Source: Neobacillus sp. WH10 (GTDB lineage Bacteria > Bacillota > Bacilli > Bacillales > Cytobacillaceae). Taken from it: 64,000 nucleotides of DNA. The notes beneath the pieces were generated by a model that saw only the letters and a list, made by a program, of their open reading frames with translations, did no database searches and was not told the DNA's origin. The DNA is taken from contig NZ_CP126110.1 in the NCBI RefSeq assembly GCF_030123405.1, positions 4,650,001 to 4,714,000 on the forward strand. The letters are read 5' to 3'. Below are positions 7,892-16,819 of this stretch, in pieces (the first letter of the stretch is position 1; each line of letters opens with the position of its first letter). Both the position numbers and the translations under genes were made by a program.

Positions 7892-9826
7892 ATGGAGAAA
7901 TTTAATCGGAATGATCCTTGTCCTTGCGGGAGTGGGAAAAAATATAAAAAGTGCTGTGGGGTGAGTGAAGCTGTATCGATCACCCAGATTATTGAAAATG
8001 AAATCGATGAACTGCAAAAGCAGCTCCTTCATTTTGCTTACTATCACTTCGGACATGAAATACATGAGGATTTTGAAATTCTTGAAACGATGATTGACAT
8101 CGAAAATGAGCAGGAACGGGAATTTTATGAGTTAATTCATGCCATTTGGTTTTCCCTTTTTGAGGGGCTTAATGACGGAAAAACCATTATAGAAAAATTT
8201 ATCACTGCTGAAGCAGGGAAAATTAAGCGCCCGAAACTGAGGCAAATTTTACAAACTTGGACATTTGCCAGAACGTTTGCTGGAAATGTGCTGAGTGTTG
8301 AAAATAACAAGCTGACAATCGAGGATGGCTTCACAAAGGAACAACTAGAGGCCATCGTTGCCAATATGCCGATCACGATAGAGGAGGGCTCTTTCTTTAT
8401 TGGGATCTTGCTGCCTTACGAGCAAAATTATGTCTTTTTCCCATCACCGTTTGATTTACCGGATCTCAAACCAGAACATGCCTTGTCCTACATCGAAGAT
8501 AGCAGCCTTGACGCTGATTACGACTCTCCACAAGAGTATTTAACCGATTTTTTTATGGAAGTCTTAAGTGAGCTGCCGATGGTAGGAGGTCTTCTTGAAG
8601 TGGATGAAATAGAATGGCCCGCCCCGATCTACAAAGAGGTAGCAGATCTATTTAAGAAGAAACTGGAATTGCTTTTCCCTCCCCCAGTTTTAGACACAGG
8701 CGTTATTCTCTGGCTGAATTTTTGCCAGAAAAGGCAGAAACGGATTCAAAATCCAAATCTTTATGTAGCATCCCTTCATTATTTACTGTCAACGATTGCT
8801 CCGATGGAAAAAATAGTTACACAAAAGGAGCTGGCGAAAGAATACGGCGTTTCCGCCAGCAGTATTTCATCAATTGTTTCGGAGCTTGAATCGGAATTAG
8901 CTGAGGAAATTGCAGAATTAATTGGGATTGTATATGGTGTAAATCAGTCTCCTGATACGCCACTAACAGAAAAAGCACCTGTGATCCAATTCCCTAAAAA
9001 TCGAGGTATAATGTCGGAAGAGCAGCATGAAGGGTTGGAACCTAATGTACAGACACTTACCAGTGTGGATCATACCTATAAGAAAAAAGTACGGAAGATT
9101 TCAAGACGGGACGAGGAACGGGCAAGAAACTTAATATATGATGCCATTCAGTCAGATGGGAAGCAGCGTTATAAATTTGCAGAAGAAGCATTAAAGCTGA
9201 ATCCTAATTGTGTCGATGCCTATGTCATCCTTGCTGAAAAAACAAACAGCCTTGAAGAAGCGATTTTACTCTTTGAAAAAGGAATTCAGGCAGGGGAAAG
9301 GGAACTAGGTAAGACCTTCTTCAAAGAAAACATCGGGTACTTCTGGGGCTTACTAGAAACAAGACCATTTATGCGAGCAAAACTTCATTATGCAGAGGCA
9401 CTCTCCCTTTTAGGAAAAACAGCCCAAGCTGTGAAGCAGTATGAAGAACTTCTCCAGTTAAATCCGATGGATAACCAAGGAGTCCGTTACTCTTTATTTG
9501 TGGCCTATGTAGATTCAGGTGAATACAAAAAAGCAGGGAATTTGCTCCAACAATATGAGGAGGCTTCGGCACAGCATTTGTTTAACAAGTTATTGCTCGA
9601 ACTGCATCAAAAGGGTTTTACTAAGAAGGCGGAAATGCTTCTAAAAGCAGCAAAAAAAGAGAATAAGCATGTGATTGCCTACCTAGCCGGGAAAAAACGG
9701 CTACCCGCCTATCCACCTGATTTTTATGGATTTGGTGATGAAAACGAAGCAATTGTTTATGCGGATATGCATTTACATTTGTGGAGGAAGATAGACGGAC
9801 TGCAGGAGTGGTTGAAAGGGAAGTAG
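7892..9826 (+). CDS. SEC-C zinc-motif protein with TPR repeats
   Basis: Cytoplasmic protein of 644 residues with no signal peptide. Residues 7-22 form a SEC-C metal-binding motif (DPCPCGSGKKYKKCCG), the same module that ends SecA (compare CICGSGKKYKNCCG at the end of the secA product in this window). A middle segment near 315-345 looks like a helix-turn-helix (KEYGVSASSISSIVSEL). Residues about 420-570 contain tetratricopeptide repeats (for example AEEALKLNPNCVDAYVILAE). The start has AAAGGAG 9 bases upstream. The SEC-C module binds SecB or ribosomes in SecA, and TPRs bind proteins, so a role in proteostasis or translation is possible but not shown. It is transcribed alone, with a terminator after it. 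Confidence 0.85.
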   Translation: MEKFNRNDPCPCGSGKKYKKCCGVSEAVSITQIIENEIDELQKQLLHFAYYHFGHEIHEDFEILETMIDIENEQEREFYELIHAIWFSLFEGLNDGKTIIEKFITAEAGKIKRPKLRQILQTWTFARTFAGNVLSVENNKLTIEDGFTKEQLEAIVANMPITIEEGSFFIGILLPYEQNYVFFPSPFDLPDLKPEHALSYIEDSSLDADYDSPQEYLTDFFMEVLSELPMVGGLLEVDEIEWPAPIYKEVADLFKKKLELLFPPPVLDTGVILWLNFCQKRQKRIQNPNLYVASLHYLLSTIAPMEKIVTQKELAKEYGVSASSISSIVSELESELAEEIAELIGIVYGVNQSPDTPLTEKAPVIQFPKNRGIMSEEQHEGLEPNVQTLTSVDHTYKKKVRKISRRDEERARNLIYDAIQSDGKQRYKFAEEALKLNPNCVDAYVILAEKTNSLEEAILLFEKGIQAGERELGKTFFKENIGYFWGLLETRPFMRAKLHYAEALSLLGKTAQAVKQYEELLQLNPMDNQGVRYSLFVAYVDSGEYKKAGNLLQQYEEASAQHLFNKLLLELHQKGFTKKAEMLLKAAKKENKHVIAYLAGKKRLPAYPPDFYGFGDENEAIVYADMHLHLWRKIDGLQEWLKGK

Positions 9827-9885
9827 ACCACTTTGACATCTGGTTAGTACAGATGGTTTATCTTGTAATATAGAATTAATTATAT

Positions 9886-9928
9886 GCCCTCGATGGCTCC
9901 TATCGGAGTTATTGGGGGCTTTTATTTT
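9886..9928 (+). terminator. Intrinsic terminator of the SEC-C/TPR gene
   Basis: GCCCTCGATGGCTC and GGAGTTATTGGGGGC form a long stem with a few G-U pairs, followed by TTTTATTTTT. Confidence 0.85.
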
Positions 9929-10050
9929 TGATTAGACTGCCATTATTCCATTTGGAAATGTTCCTTAAAGATTCACATGGAGAAAGAAATTACCAAAAAC
10001 ACTGGAGATATAATTGTAGATAAGTATTCCAATCGAAAGGAAGAATTTTG

Positions 10051-10569
10051 ATGAAAAAGTTGACTATGATTATTATCTTATCTTTTTTAGGAATAGGAAT
10101 TCTCTCAATTAAATATTTTTCTACGTTATTAGATTCAAAAGATTCAGCGATTATTGTTAATAAACCATATCACTTTAAGGATGATTACCAAGATAAACAA
10201 AAATTAGTGAAAGCCGTTGACAATATATTTATCGGTGAAGTCATTAGAGAAATTGGAAATGAGAAATACACAGGAAAACCAAATACGCAATTTTTGGTGA
10301 GAATTACCCAAAATATTAAAGGTTCCCTCCTCGGGGATATTACGATAAATCAAGAAGGTGGATATTATAAAAAGAATGGCAATCTATATCTCCTCACATA
10401 CGAAAAATCTCCATTGCTAAAAAAGAACCAGATGTATTTATTCGCCGTTTCCAACACAAAAAAGGGATCCTTTGAAATGATGCCGAAGTATGGGAGCACT
10501 CTTTTGGATAATGAGGATGAGAAGCTAAAGCAAATTGACGATATTAAGAAAGCACTAGAGGAAATGTAG
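10051..10569 (+). CDS. Small secreted or membrane-anchored protein of unknown function
   Basis: 172 residues. One N-terminal hydrophobic segment (about 5-22) is followed by a Lys-rich soluble domain with predicted beta content (about 45-150). No motif or family is recognised, and there are no cysteines after the leader. The ATG at 10051 is preferred over the TTG just before it because GGAAG lies at good spacing. It is flanked by the SEC-C/TPR gene and, convergently, by the 8-haem cytochrome gene. It shares the downstream hairpin with that gene. An extracytoplasmic role is all that can be inferred. Confidence 0.75.
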   Translation: MKKLTMIIILSFLGIGILSIKYFSTLLDSKDSAIIVNKPYHFKDDYQDKQKLVKAVDNIFIGEVIREIGNEKYTGKPNTQFLVRITQNIKGSLLGDITINQEGGYYKKNGNLYLLTYEKSPLLKKNQMYLFAVSNTKKGSFEMMPKYGSTLLDNEDEKLKQIDDIKKALEEM

Positions 10570-10618
10570 TTTTAATGCTTATCAAAACGATAAGTTTTAA
10601 AAAAGATCATTATTCAAA

Positions 10619-10657
10619 GCAAACACGAGAGTCTAAAGAACTCTCGTGTTTGCTTTT
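10619..10657. terminator. Bidirectional terminator between convergent genes
   Basis: AGCAAACACGAGAG pairs with CTCTCGTGTTTGCTTTT around a 9-base loop. It lies between the small secreted protein gene (plus) and the 8-haem cytochrome gene (minus), and can serve both. Confidence 0.9.
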
Positions 10658-10659
10658 GC

Positions 10660-12927
10660 TTATGGGTTAGTTGGTGGGTCTACACCTGGCAACGGAGCAT
10701 GGGCGGCACTCATCGACTTTTCTCTAAAGTTTTTATATGACTTTGTTTGGTCACTATGACATTCTGAACAAGCTCTGCTCTCATTATCCTGGTGTCCTAA
10801 AATTGTTTTATCAATTGCTGCCTTTTTCCCATATATCTCTGTTCCTTTAGTATGGCAATTCAAACAAAAATTCCGTTCATTTTCTTCATTCCATGCTGTA
10901 CCAACTGTCTTGAAATGATCAGCTGCAGGCAAGGAAGGATTATTCCCTAATATTTCTCTTAAGTTATATAAATTATTTGACCCGTGTGTTTCGTGACACT
11001 CTGCACATGGCATTGGACCATTCAACATGCTACCGTCCCTTTGGGTTTGTTGATCAGCAAGTAATACAAAATTGTGTCCTGAATTTTGTTTGAGATAATG
11101 TGATTCTATATCTGCGGTGTTAGTATTTTTCATACTTTTTTCAAGATTATGGCACCTAAAGCATAAGGAATAATCTGATATAGTCTTAAGGGCAGGATCT
11201 GTTAATTTATTTGATATTGTTCCACTTGCGGTTAAGGATTTTTTATAGGCAAAAGTTTCACGTTTTCCTTTTTCTACACTAATTTTAGAGAAATCAATGT
11301 ACTCATGGCATGACTCACAAGAAGTATCAAGACTATCTACTGTAGGAGTTTCTAACCCTATTTCTGGATGGATTTCATTATGAGTATAAACATAATGATC
11401 CTTTAACAAGTTTGGATTGTCTTCAGACCAATTCAGGTGTGGATTATGACAACTAGTACATGATTCAGGCTGCTTTAAATTATTTTTTCCTTCCACTGAA
11501 TAATCAGCGGGATTATTATGACGGTACTTACTGTCATTTTTATCAATAATTGGCGCATTTATTGTTCCATCATGACAAGCCATACAATAGTTTTCCGACG
11601 GATCACCAGCAGGCTGCCCAGCTGCTAGCTCTTTTTTAAATATAGTTCGATAAGACACCCCTATTTGAGAAGGGCTTTTAGGATCATGTGTACTGTGGCA
11701 TGCAGCACACATATTTGTATTTGATTGATAATGCCCATGAGGATTGGACGATGCATGACTTATCGGATTGTCTGGATCATTCCACTCGGCACTTGTCATG
11801 GTGGTGAATTTAAACAGCCTTGTAAAAACAGGATTCTCTAAATCATCCACAAGTTCTGGATCAATATACACCAAATAGGTCTTGTTAATTTTTAGCTCAG
11901 CGGTATTCGGAGTAAAGATTAGATCGTAATAATACTTACCATTTTGAACAGCAAGCTCTTTAATTTCCGTAGTTCCCTGTATTGTATCTGATCCTAATAG
12001 TATTTTTATTGGGTTGTAGTTATTCGCTTCTATTTTACTTTTTAGGTGATCCATCTTTTGATCATCAACAACAGTTATTTTTATTTTTGAATCAAGGGAA
12101 ACATTTGTTAAATCTTCTCCCTGTCTCTCTGTACCATTAGCTAGTATTATTTTGGCTTCAGAAACATATGGTCTGATTAAGGCTAAAGAAAAATTAGTAG
12201 TTGCCTTTGATATGTCAGTTGTTTGTAAATTTTTAATTTCAACGGTTAAATTATGGTCCCCTTCTGCTAATGAGTTCGTAGAGAAAGTCCATTTCTTAGG
12301 TGTACTAGTTTCATCAATAGTCCAATCACCTTTATTTAATGAGGAATCTGATAATTTTTCCTCACCATCATTTACTGTGAAAAGCAAGTCAGTTTTTGGG
12401 ACATCAGCGGTATAGGTACCTGAAATAACAACATGTTTGCTATCAAGCACTGATGTCGGGGATGGATCTGTTATTGAAATAGAGGTTCCCGTCATTTTAA
12501 TCGTAAAAGTTATTAATGCTTCCGTTAATTCTTCGTTTGTAGATATTCTTTTTATTTTTATAGAAATAGTATGGGCTCCCTCTGCTAATGATGATGTGGA
12601 AAAATCCCATGACTTAGTTGTACCGGTATCATCAATGGTCCAATCTGCTTTTTGTGCTATCGAGTCTGAAAAACTATTTCCATTTTCATATGCTGTGAAA
12701 AGTAAATCTGTCTTTGAATCATCTGCTGAATACGATCCTGAGATCACGATATTTTTTGTATTAATCTCCCCATTGGAAGACGGGGATTCAATCGTGATTG
12801 TAGGTTGACTAGCAGAAAATACATTACTTGATGGATAGGGAAGGATCGTTGACATAAGTAGGAGAATCGTTAAAGTAAGATACCAATAAGATCTATTAAA
12901 CAAGGTGAATTTCCTCAAATTTATCAA
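10660..12927 (-). CDS. Exported octahaem cytochrome c with Ig-like repeats
   Basis: 755 residues. The N-terminal export segment or membrane anchor (about 12-38) is followed by two similar Ig-like repeats of about 100 residues (about 42-145 and 146-247; each has ..GSYSAD/GTYTAD..KTDLLFT and ..SLAEG.H). A third beta-rich domain follows (about 250-375). The last 360 residues carry eight haem motifs: CAACH, CMACH, CTSCH, CESCH, CFRCH, CAECH, CLNCH, CSECH. The first two are a doubled-CXXCH unit. The Ig-like part suggests a stalk or adhesion module placing the haems away from the membrane. The annotated start is a TTG at 12927; a second TTG at 12903 has a better-spaced GAGG. A terminator upstream (13071-13111) implies its own promoter. 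The electron acceptor is unknown. Confidence 0.9.
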   Translation of the reverse strand: MINLRKFTLFNRSYWYLTLTILLLMSTILPYPSSNVFSASQPTITIESPSSNGEINTKNIVISGSYSADDSKTDLLFTAYENGNSFSDSIAQKADWTIDDTGTTKSWDFSTSSLAEGAHTISIKIKRISTNEELTEALITFTIKMTGTSISITDPSPTSVLDSKHVVISGTYTADVPKTDLLFTVNDGEEKLSDSSLNKGDWTIDETSTPKKWTFSTNSLAEGDHNLTVEIKNLQTTDISKATTNFSLALIRPYVSEAKIILANGTERQGEDLTNVSLDSKIKITVVDDQKMDHLKSKIEANNYNPIKILLGSDTIQGTTEIKELAVQNGKYYYDLIFTPNTAELKINKTYLVYIDPELVDDLENPVFTRLFKFTTMTSAEWNDPDNPISHASSNPHGHYQSNTNMCAACHSTHDPKSPSQIGVSYRTIFKKELAAGQPAGDPSENYCMACHDGTINAPIIDKNDSKYRHNNPADYSVEGKNNLKQPESCTSCHNPHLNWSEDNPNLLKDHYVYTHNEIHPEIGLETPTVDSLDTSCESCHEYIDFSKISVEKGKRETFAYKKSLTASGTISNKLTDPALKTISDYSLCFRCHNLEKSMKNTNTADIESHYLKQNSGHNFVLLADQQTQRDGSMLNGPMPCAECHETHGSNNLYNLREILGNNPSLPAADHFKTVGTAWNEENERNFCLNCHTKGTEIYGKKAAIDKTILGHQDNESRACSECHSDQTKSYKNFREKSMSAAHAPLPGVDPPTNP

Positions 12928-13070
12928 CTCTTTTTCTGTAAAATAATGTAGTTTTTATGATTATATATTTTATTTATAGGGATTATATTTATATTATAGC
13001 AATGCGGTTGATGAAAAGTTGGGGCGAAAATGAAGCGATTTTTTGACATAATTGTGTCTTTATAGGAAAA

Positions 13071-13111
13071 TATAAAACAAGGTAACAATATTACTATTGC
13101 TACCTTGTATA
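13071..13111 (-). terminator. Intrinsic terminator of the hexahaem cytochrome gene
   Basis: The minus strand reads ACAAGGTAGCAATA, a 4-base loop, then TATTGTTACCTTGT and TTTTAT. The stem is about 14 bp. It ends the unit that begins with the NapC-like genes or with the hexahaem gene. Confidence 0.85.
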
Positions 13112-13172
13112 CTATCGTTATTAATTATTTTTCATTTTAAGCTAACAAGTAGTGGCGCTATTTGTTGGCTTA

Positions 13173-14954
13173 TTAATTTCTAGGAGTTCCTGGTTGACCA
13201 CCTAATAGTCTTTCTGATTTACCATCATTCATAAATGCTGCTCCACTTCCATGGCAAGCATAACATACTGACATACCAGTATATTTTTTCAATGCTGAAG
13301 ATGGGTTTGGATCCTTCAAGTACTCAGTAGCGGCTGCTGTAGCGGCTGCTGAATCACCACCATATTTGGCAGGATCAAATTTTCCACCAACTTTAATCAA
13401 ATCAGCTACGCCCTGATCATTTGCATCCTTCATGATAGTTGCATCTGTACCGTGTGCATAGTGACAACGTGAGCATGTTAACATATCTGTGTTCGTTTGG
13501 TGACGGTGAGCTGTTGAGTAAACACCTGTATCAGCTTTAGCATAAGTACCAGACAAATAGTCAGCATGACAGGATGTACAGAAATTACTCATTTGTACTC
13601 CACTGTCACTAACATATCCAGGATAGGTATTGTCATATAATGATCTATGTTCAGGTGTAATGGTTACTGCAATACCTAAAGAAAGGTCTGCACTTGCGAT
13701 GTCAGCAATTTTCTTTGTTCCTTTATCTGTAATAAAACCATCAAGCCATTTAATATCTAATTGACTAGTAATATCAGTGTTAGTAGCATCTTTAAAGACT
13801 GTGTTGGATTTATAAGGGTATCCCTTTTCTTGTAACAAGAGGGAGTAATCCGCACGGTAAGCGCCAGCTCCATAGTTTCCACCAGGGTTCCAGCTGTATG
13901 TTTGAAGAACTACGTCTCCAGCGATTAGGTTAGCATTTACATAAGGAGATTTTGCCTTCTTAAGATCTGCTCCGATATCAGTGGCAGTTACTGTGTATTT
14001 CACAAGAATAACGTCTTCGGCTTTAGCTCCAGGAACAGCATCATAAACTTTAACACCTAAAAATCTCTTTCCGTTAGGGTCTTGACCTGCTGCAGTTCCT
14101 TTTGTAAGTCCACCTAAACCTAGTGGGTTACCCTTTAATAGTTTACTTCCTTGAGAACCATGGGGCTCATGACAGCTAGCACAGGTAAATTCAGCTGTCC
14201 ATGCTCTATCATTATCTCCATCTAAATTACGGTTACCACCCGGTGCAGCACTAACTGCTACAGATCCATCTGCTAAGTGAATCGACATGTTACCCTCATG
14301 TGTACCGCCGAATGTACCAGCATTTGTTGGGGCACCGAAAACTCCTTTAGCTCCCATTGTGCCATCATGACAAGCTGCACAAGTACTATACGTACCATCT
14401 TTAAATAATAAGTAATCTCCTTCAGCAGTGTGTGTTTGGTGACAGCTAGCACAGGAGTTTGTATTTGCTTGGTAAGAACCGTGTGTTTTATGACCAGATT
14501 TGTTTTTCTTTAATACGTTAAAGCCTGTTTCGTTAGCATTAACTTTGGATGTTCCAGGCTTAACGATTGAGACATCCAGTAGTTTATTAGATGCATCTGT
14601 AATGACAATAGTAGCCCCAGACACAACTTTTGTCGGCTCAGCTTGCCGAGTAAGTTCTACTGTATAAATTTTTCCTGTAGTTAATATCGGTGTAGTATAG
14701 GAACCTTTTTTAGAGCCATCAATTGTAATGTCTTTTGTTTCTACTAAAGCGTCTTTATCGTCTAAAAGGTTAATGGTAAATACCGTAACACTAGCGGTAT
14801 CACTTGTATCACCATTAAAATCAACTTTAACTGTTCCATCTCCAACTGGTACAGCCTTAACACCGTATGCGTCTTTCGCAAAAGCTGCAGTGCTCATCAT
14901 TCCCACTAAAAATAAAGCAAAAAATAGTGAGAAGCTTAATTTAACCTTACTCAT
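13173..14954 (-). CDS. Secreted hexahaem cytochrome c (doubled-CXXCH type)
   Basis: 593 residues with a clear signal peptide (cleavage after about residue 26, AFA-KD). A beta-rich domain of about 110 residues follows, then six haem motifs: CASCH, CAACH, CASCH, CTSCH, CSRCH, CYACH. Between the third and fourth is a long non-haem stretch (about residues 280-450). Extra histidines such as HKTHGSY and HQTH could be distal ligands. No membrane anchor, LPXTG or wall-binding repeat is visible, so the mature protein may be free, wall-trapped or complexed. The start has GGGAGG. It follows the NHL gene after a 164-base leader with pyrimidine-rich tandem repeats. A role in moving electrons beyond the membrane is inferred from haem content and neighbours. 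Confidence 0.92.
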   Translation of the reverse strand: MSKVKLSFSLFFALFLVGMMSTAAFAKDAYGVKAVPVGDGTVKVDFNGDTSDTASVTVFTINLLDDKDALVETKDITIDGSKKGSYTTPILTTGKIYTVELTRQAEPTKVVSGATIVITDASNKLLDVSIVKPGTSKVNANETGFNVLKKNKSGHKTHGSYQANTNSCASCHQTHTAEGDYLLFKDGTYSTCAACHDGTMGAKGVFGAPTNAGTFGGTHEGNMSIHLADGSVAVSAAPGGNRNLDGDNDRAWTAEFTCASCHEPHGSQGSKLLKGNPLGLGGLTKGTAAGQDPNGKRFLGVKVYDAVPGAKAEDVILVKYTVTATDIGADLKKAKSPYVNANLIAGDVVLQTYSWNPGGNYGAGAYRADYSLLLQEKGYPYKSNTVFKDATNTDITSQLDIKWLDGFITDKGTKKIADIASADLSLGIAVTITPEHRSLYDNTYPGYVSDSGVQMSNFCTSCHADYLSGTYAKADTGVYSTAHRHQTNTDMLTCSRCHYAHGTDATIMKDANDQGVADLIKVGGKFDPAKYGGDSAAATAAATEYLKDPNPSSALKKYTGMSVCYACHGSGAAFMNDGKSERLLGGQPGTPRN

Positions 14955-14978
14955 TTCTCAAAACCTCCCTTAGTGCTT

Positions 14979-15046
14979 CTTTTTTCTCTCTACTTCTTTT
15001 TTTCTTTTTTCTCTCTACTTCTTTCTCTTCTTTTTTCTCTCTACTT
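14979..15046 (-). repeat. Three purine/pyrimidine-biased tandem repeats in a cytochrome leader
   Basis: CTCTCTACTT recurs at 14986, 15011 and 15037 (steps 25 and 26) within an almost pure pyrimidine tract on the plus strand. In the minus-strand mRNA it is a purine-rich AG/A leader immediately before the ribosome site of the hexahaem cytochrome gene. It could affect translation or form an unusual DNA structure; no hairpin is possible in such a tract. Confidence 0.8.
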
Positions 15047-15118
15047 TTTTCTGTTTTTATTAAACTATTTGTCTCTTTAGATCTATAGGCAACACCCCCT
15101 TAAGATATAGGGTAAACC

Positions 15119-16087
15119 TTAGTAATAAACAGCCACTCTTTGATTAAATGTATCTGTTATATAAAGTTGACTTTTTTCGTCAATCCATAGTCCATTTGGG
15201 AGGAAGAATTGTTCGTTTTCGCTGCCTAAGCCACCAAATTGATAGATTTTTTTCCCCTTTTGATCAAAGCCATACACAAAATGTGTCATATTATCAACGA
15301 TGAAGAGTGTACCTTTTGCATTAACAGCCAAACCTCTAGGGTTTACGAGAATGGTTTCTCCTTTCCCATCCTTAGTGCCATTAATAATTCGCTTAAACTT
15401 TCCTTTTTTATCATATACAACAACTCGTTGGTTCCCGGAGTCAGCGACATAGAGGTTTCCATCGTCATCAACCGTTACTGCGTTAGGAGCGTTCAACAAA
15501 TCCTCTTTGTCCGCTGCTGTGGTAATTTCAAGTTTTTCTGTTCCATCAAGACTAAAGATCATAACCTTTGCTTGTTCAATATCAGTAACATAAAGCTTGT
15601 CTTTAAAAATTCGCAAACCACCAGGACCTTTTATCTTTTGTTCCTTATTGTCTTTTACTTCAAAGTACTTAATAAATTTACCTTTTTTTGAGAAGATGGA
15701 TATTTTTCCAGTATATAAGTCAGCAACATAAACATTACCATTCTTATCACCCGTAATACCGTAAGGGAATTTGAATTCTCCCTGTCCTTCTCCCTCTTTT
15801 CCAAATTTAAAAATTGGGGTACCAGACGAATCAAAAACTTGAACTTGTTTATGATTCGTATCGGTTACATAAACATACTCACCGATTTTTGCAACATCCA
15901 TAGGTTTATCTAATGGAGATTTAAAATCTCCCTGAATAAAGTGACTGAAGGTTGGGGGTCCACCTTTTACCACGTCTGCTACTTTATTAGCTTTGTTCTG
16001 TAGATTTAGGAAATAAATGGCAGTAAAGAGAATAACGGTTAATCCAACGATTGTACCCATCCATATATAAACAGTTTTCTTTTTCAC
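15119..16087 (-). CDS. Membrane-anchored NHL-repeat beta-propeller protein
   Basis: 322 residues. One N-terminal membrane helix (about 7-27) anchors an extracytoplasmic domain made of about six NHL repeats, seen as PMDVAKIGEYVYVTD, PYGITGDKNGNVYVAD, PNAVTVDDDGNLYVAD, PRGLAVNAKGTLFIVD and PNGLWIDEKSQLYITD. NHL propellers bind proteins or ligands and do not carry haem. The GTG start at 16087 has AAGGAG 9 bases before it. It is co-directional with the TPR gene (26-base gap) and two NapC-like cytochrome genes, so a scaffold or assembly role for the cytochrome complex is likely but inferred. Confidence 0.88.
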   Translation of the reverse strand: MKKKTVYIWMGTIVGLTVILFTAIYFLNLQNKANKVADVVKGGPPTFSHFIQGDFKSPLDKPMDVAKIGEYVYVTDTNHKQVQVFDSSGTPIFKFGKEGEGQGEFKFPYGITGDKNGNVYVADLYTGKISIFSKKGKFIKYFEVKDNKEQKIKGPGGLRIFKDKLYVTDIEQAKVMIFSLDGTEKLEITTAADKEDLLNAPNAVTVDDDGNLYVADSGNQRVVVYDKKGKFKRIINGTKDGKGETILVNPRGLAVNAKGTLFIVDNMTHFVYGFDQKGKKIYQFGGLGSENEQFFLPNGLWIDEKSQLYITDTFNQRVAVYY

Positions 16088-16113
16088 GGACTCCTACTCC
16101 TTTCATTTTTGTA

Positions 16114-16800
16114 TCAATTCTTTGATGCAATATTATCGAGTGCCTTCAAAGCTGGCTTAAAGAGTGGATCAAATGAAAGTGTCTCTTTATAAATTGCTTC
16201 CGCCTCTTTTTTATCTCCTTGAGCTTCAGCAACCTTTCCGATCTCAAAAAGGGTATCAACATTGCCAGGTTTCAATCGATATGCTTCATCTAAAGCTGCT
16301 TTTGCTTCCTTATACATTTTTAGTTCTCGATAACTTTTTCCCTTTAGAAGATGACCCTTGTAGTCTAAAGGGGATATTTTAATCGATTTTTGTGCATATT
16401 GAAGTGCTTTGTCATGATCACCTTGTTTATCATAAACAATACTTAAATTTAAATATGCATCATAATATTTTTTATCTAGGCTTACTGCAGTTTGATATTG
16501 TTTTATTGCTTCCTTGTAATCCTTCTTTAAAAAATATGAATAGCCGAGCTGCACCCTAATTTCTGGATCATTAGGTTTTCGATTTACTTCTTCTTTATAG
16601 TAATTAATTTGTTCTGTTATTTGAGCGGAATCACTTTTTTCCCATAGAAACCTGTCGCTAATATAGTAACCAGCCGTTAAACAAATGGCTAGAGTTCCTA
16701 TTAATAGTAGGAGTGATTGCCACCATTTAAAACGGTCGTTCTTTACTTTCTTTTGTTTTTTTTCAGATTCAGTTGGGGGATGTTGTTCTTGAGCTTCCAT
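16114..16800 (-). CDS. Membrane-anchored TPR protein of the cytochrome operon
   Basis: 228 residues. A charged cytoplasmic N-terminus is followed by a single membrane helix (about 28-48) and then four or so tetratricopeptide repeats on the outside (about 85-222, for example PEIRVQLGYSYFLKKDYKEA and YDAYLNLSIVYDKQGDHDKA). The layout resembles TPR parts of cytochrome c maturation factors such as NrfG or CcmI/CcmH, but no direct orthology can be claimed. The AGGAGG start is 26 bases from the next gene and 19 bases after the 12-haem gene, so it is in the same operon. Likely role: holding or assembling the cytochromes. Confidence 0.87.
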   Translation of the reverse strand: MEAQEQHPPTESEKKQKKVKNDRFKWWQSLLLLIGTLAICLTAGYYISDRFLWEKSDSAQITEQINYYKEEVNRKPNDPEIRVQLGYSYFLKKDYKEAIKQYQTAVSLDKKYYDAYLNLSIVYDKQGDHDKALQYAQKSIKISPLDYKGHLLKGKSYRELKMYKEAKAALDEAYRLKPGNVDTLFEIGKVAEAQGDKKEAEAIYKETLSFDPLFKPALKALDNIASKN

Positions 16801-16819
16801 ACGAATCCTCCTAGTTAAC

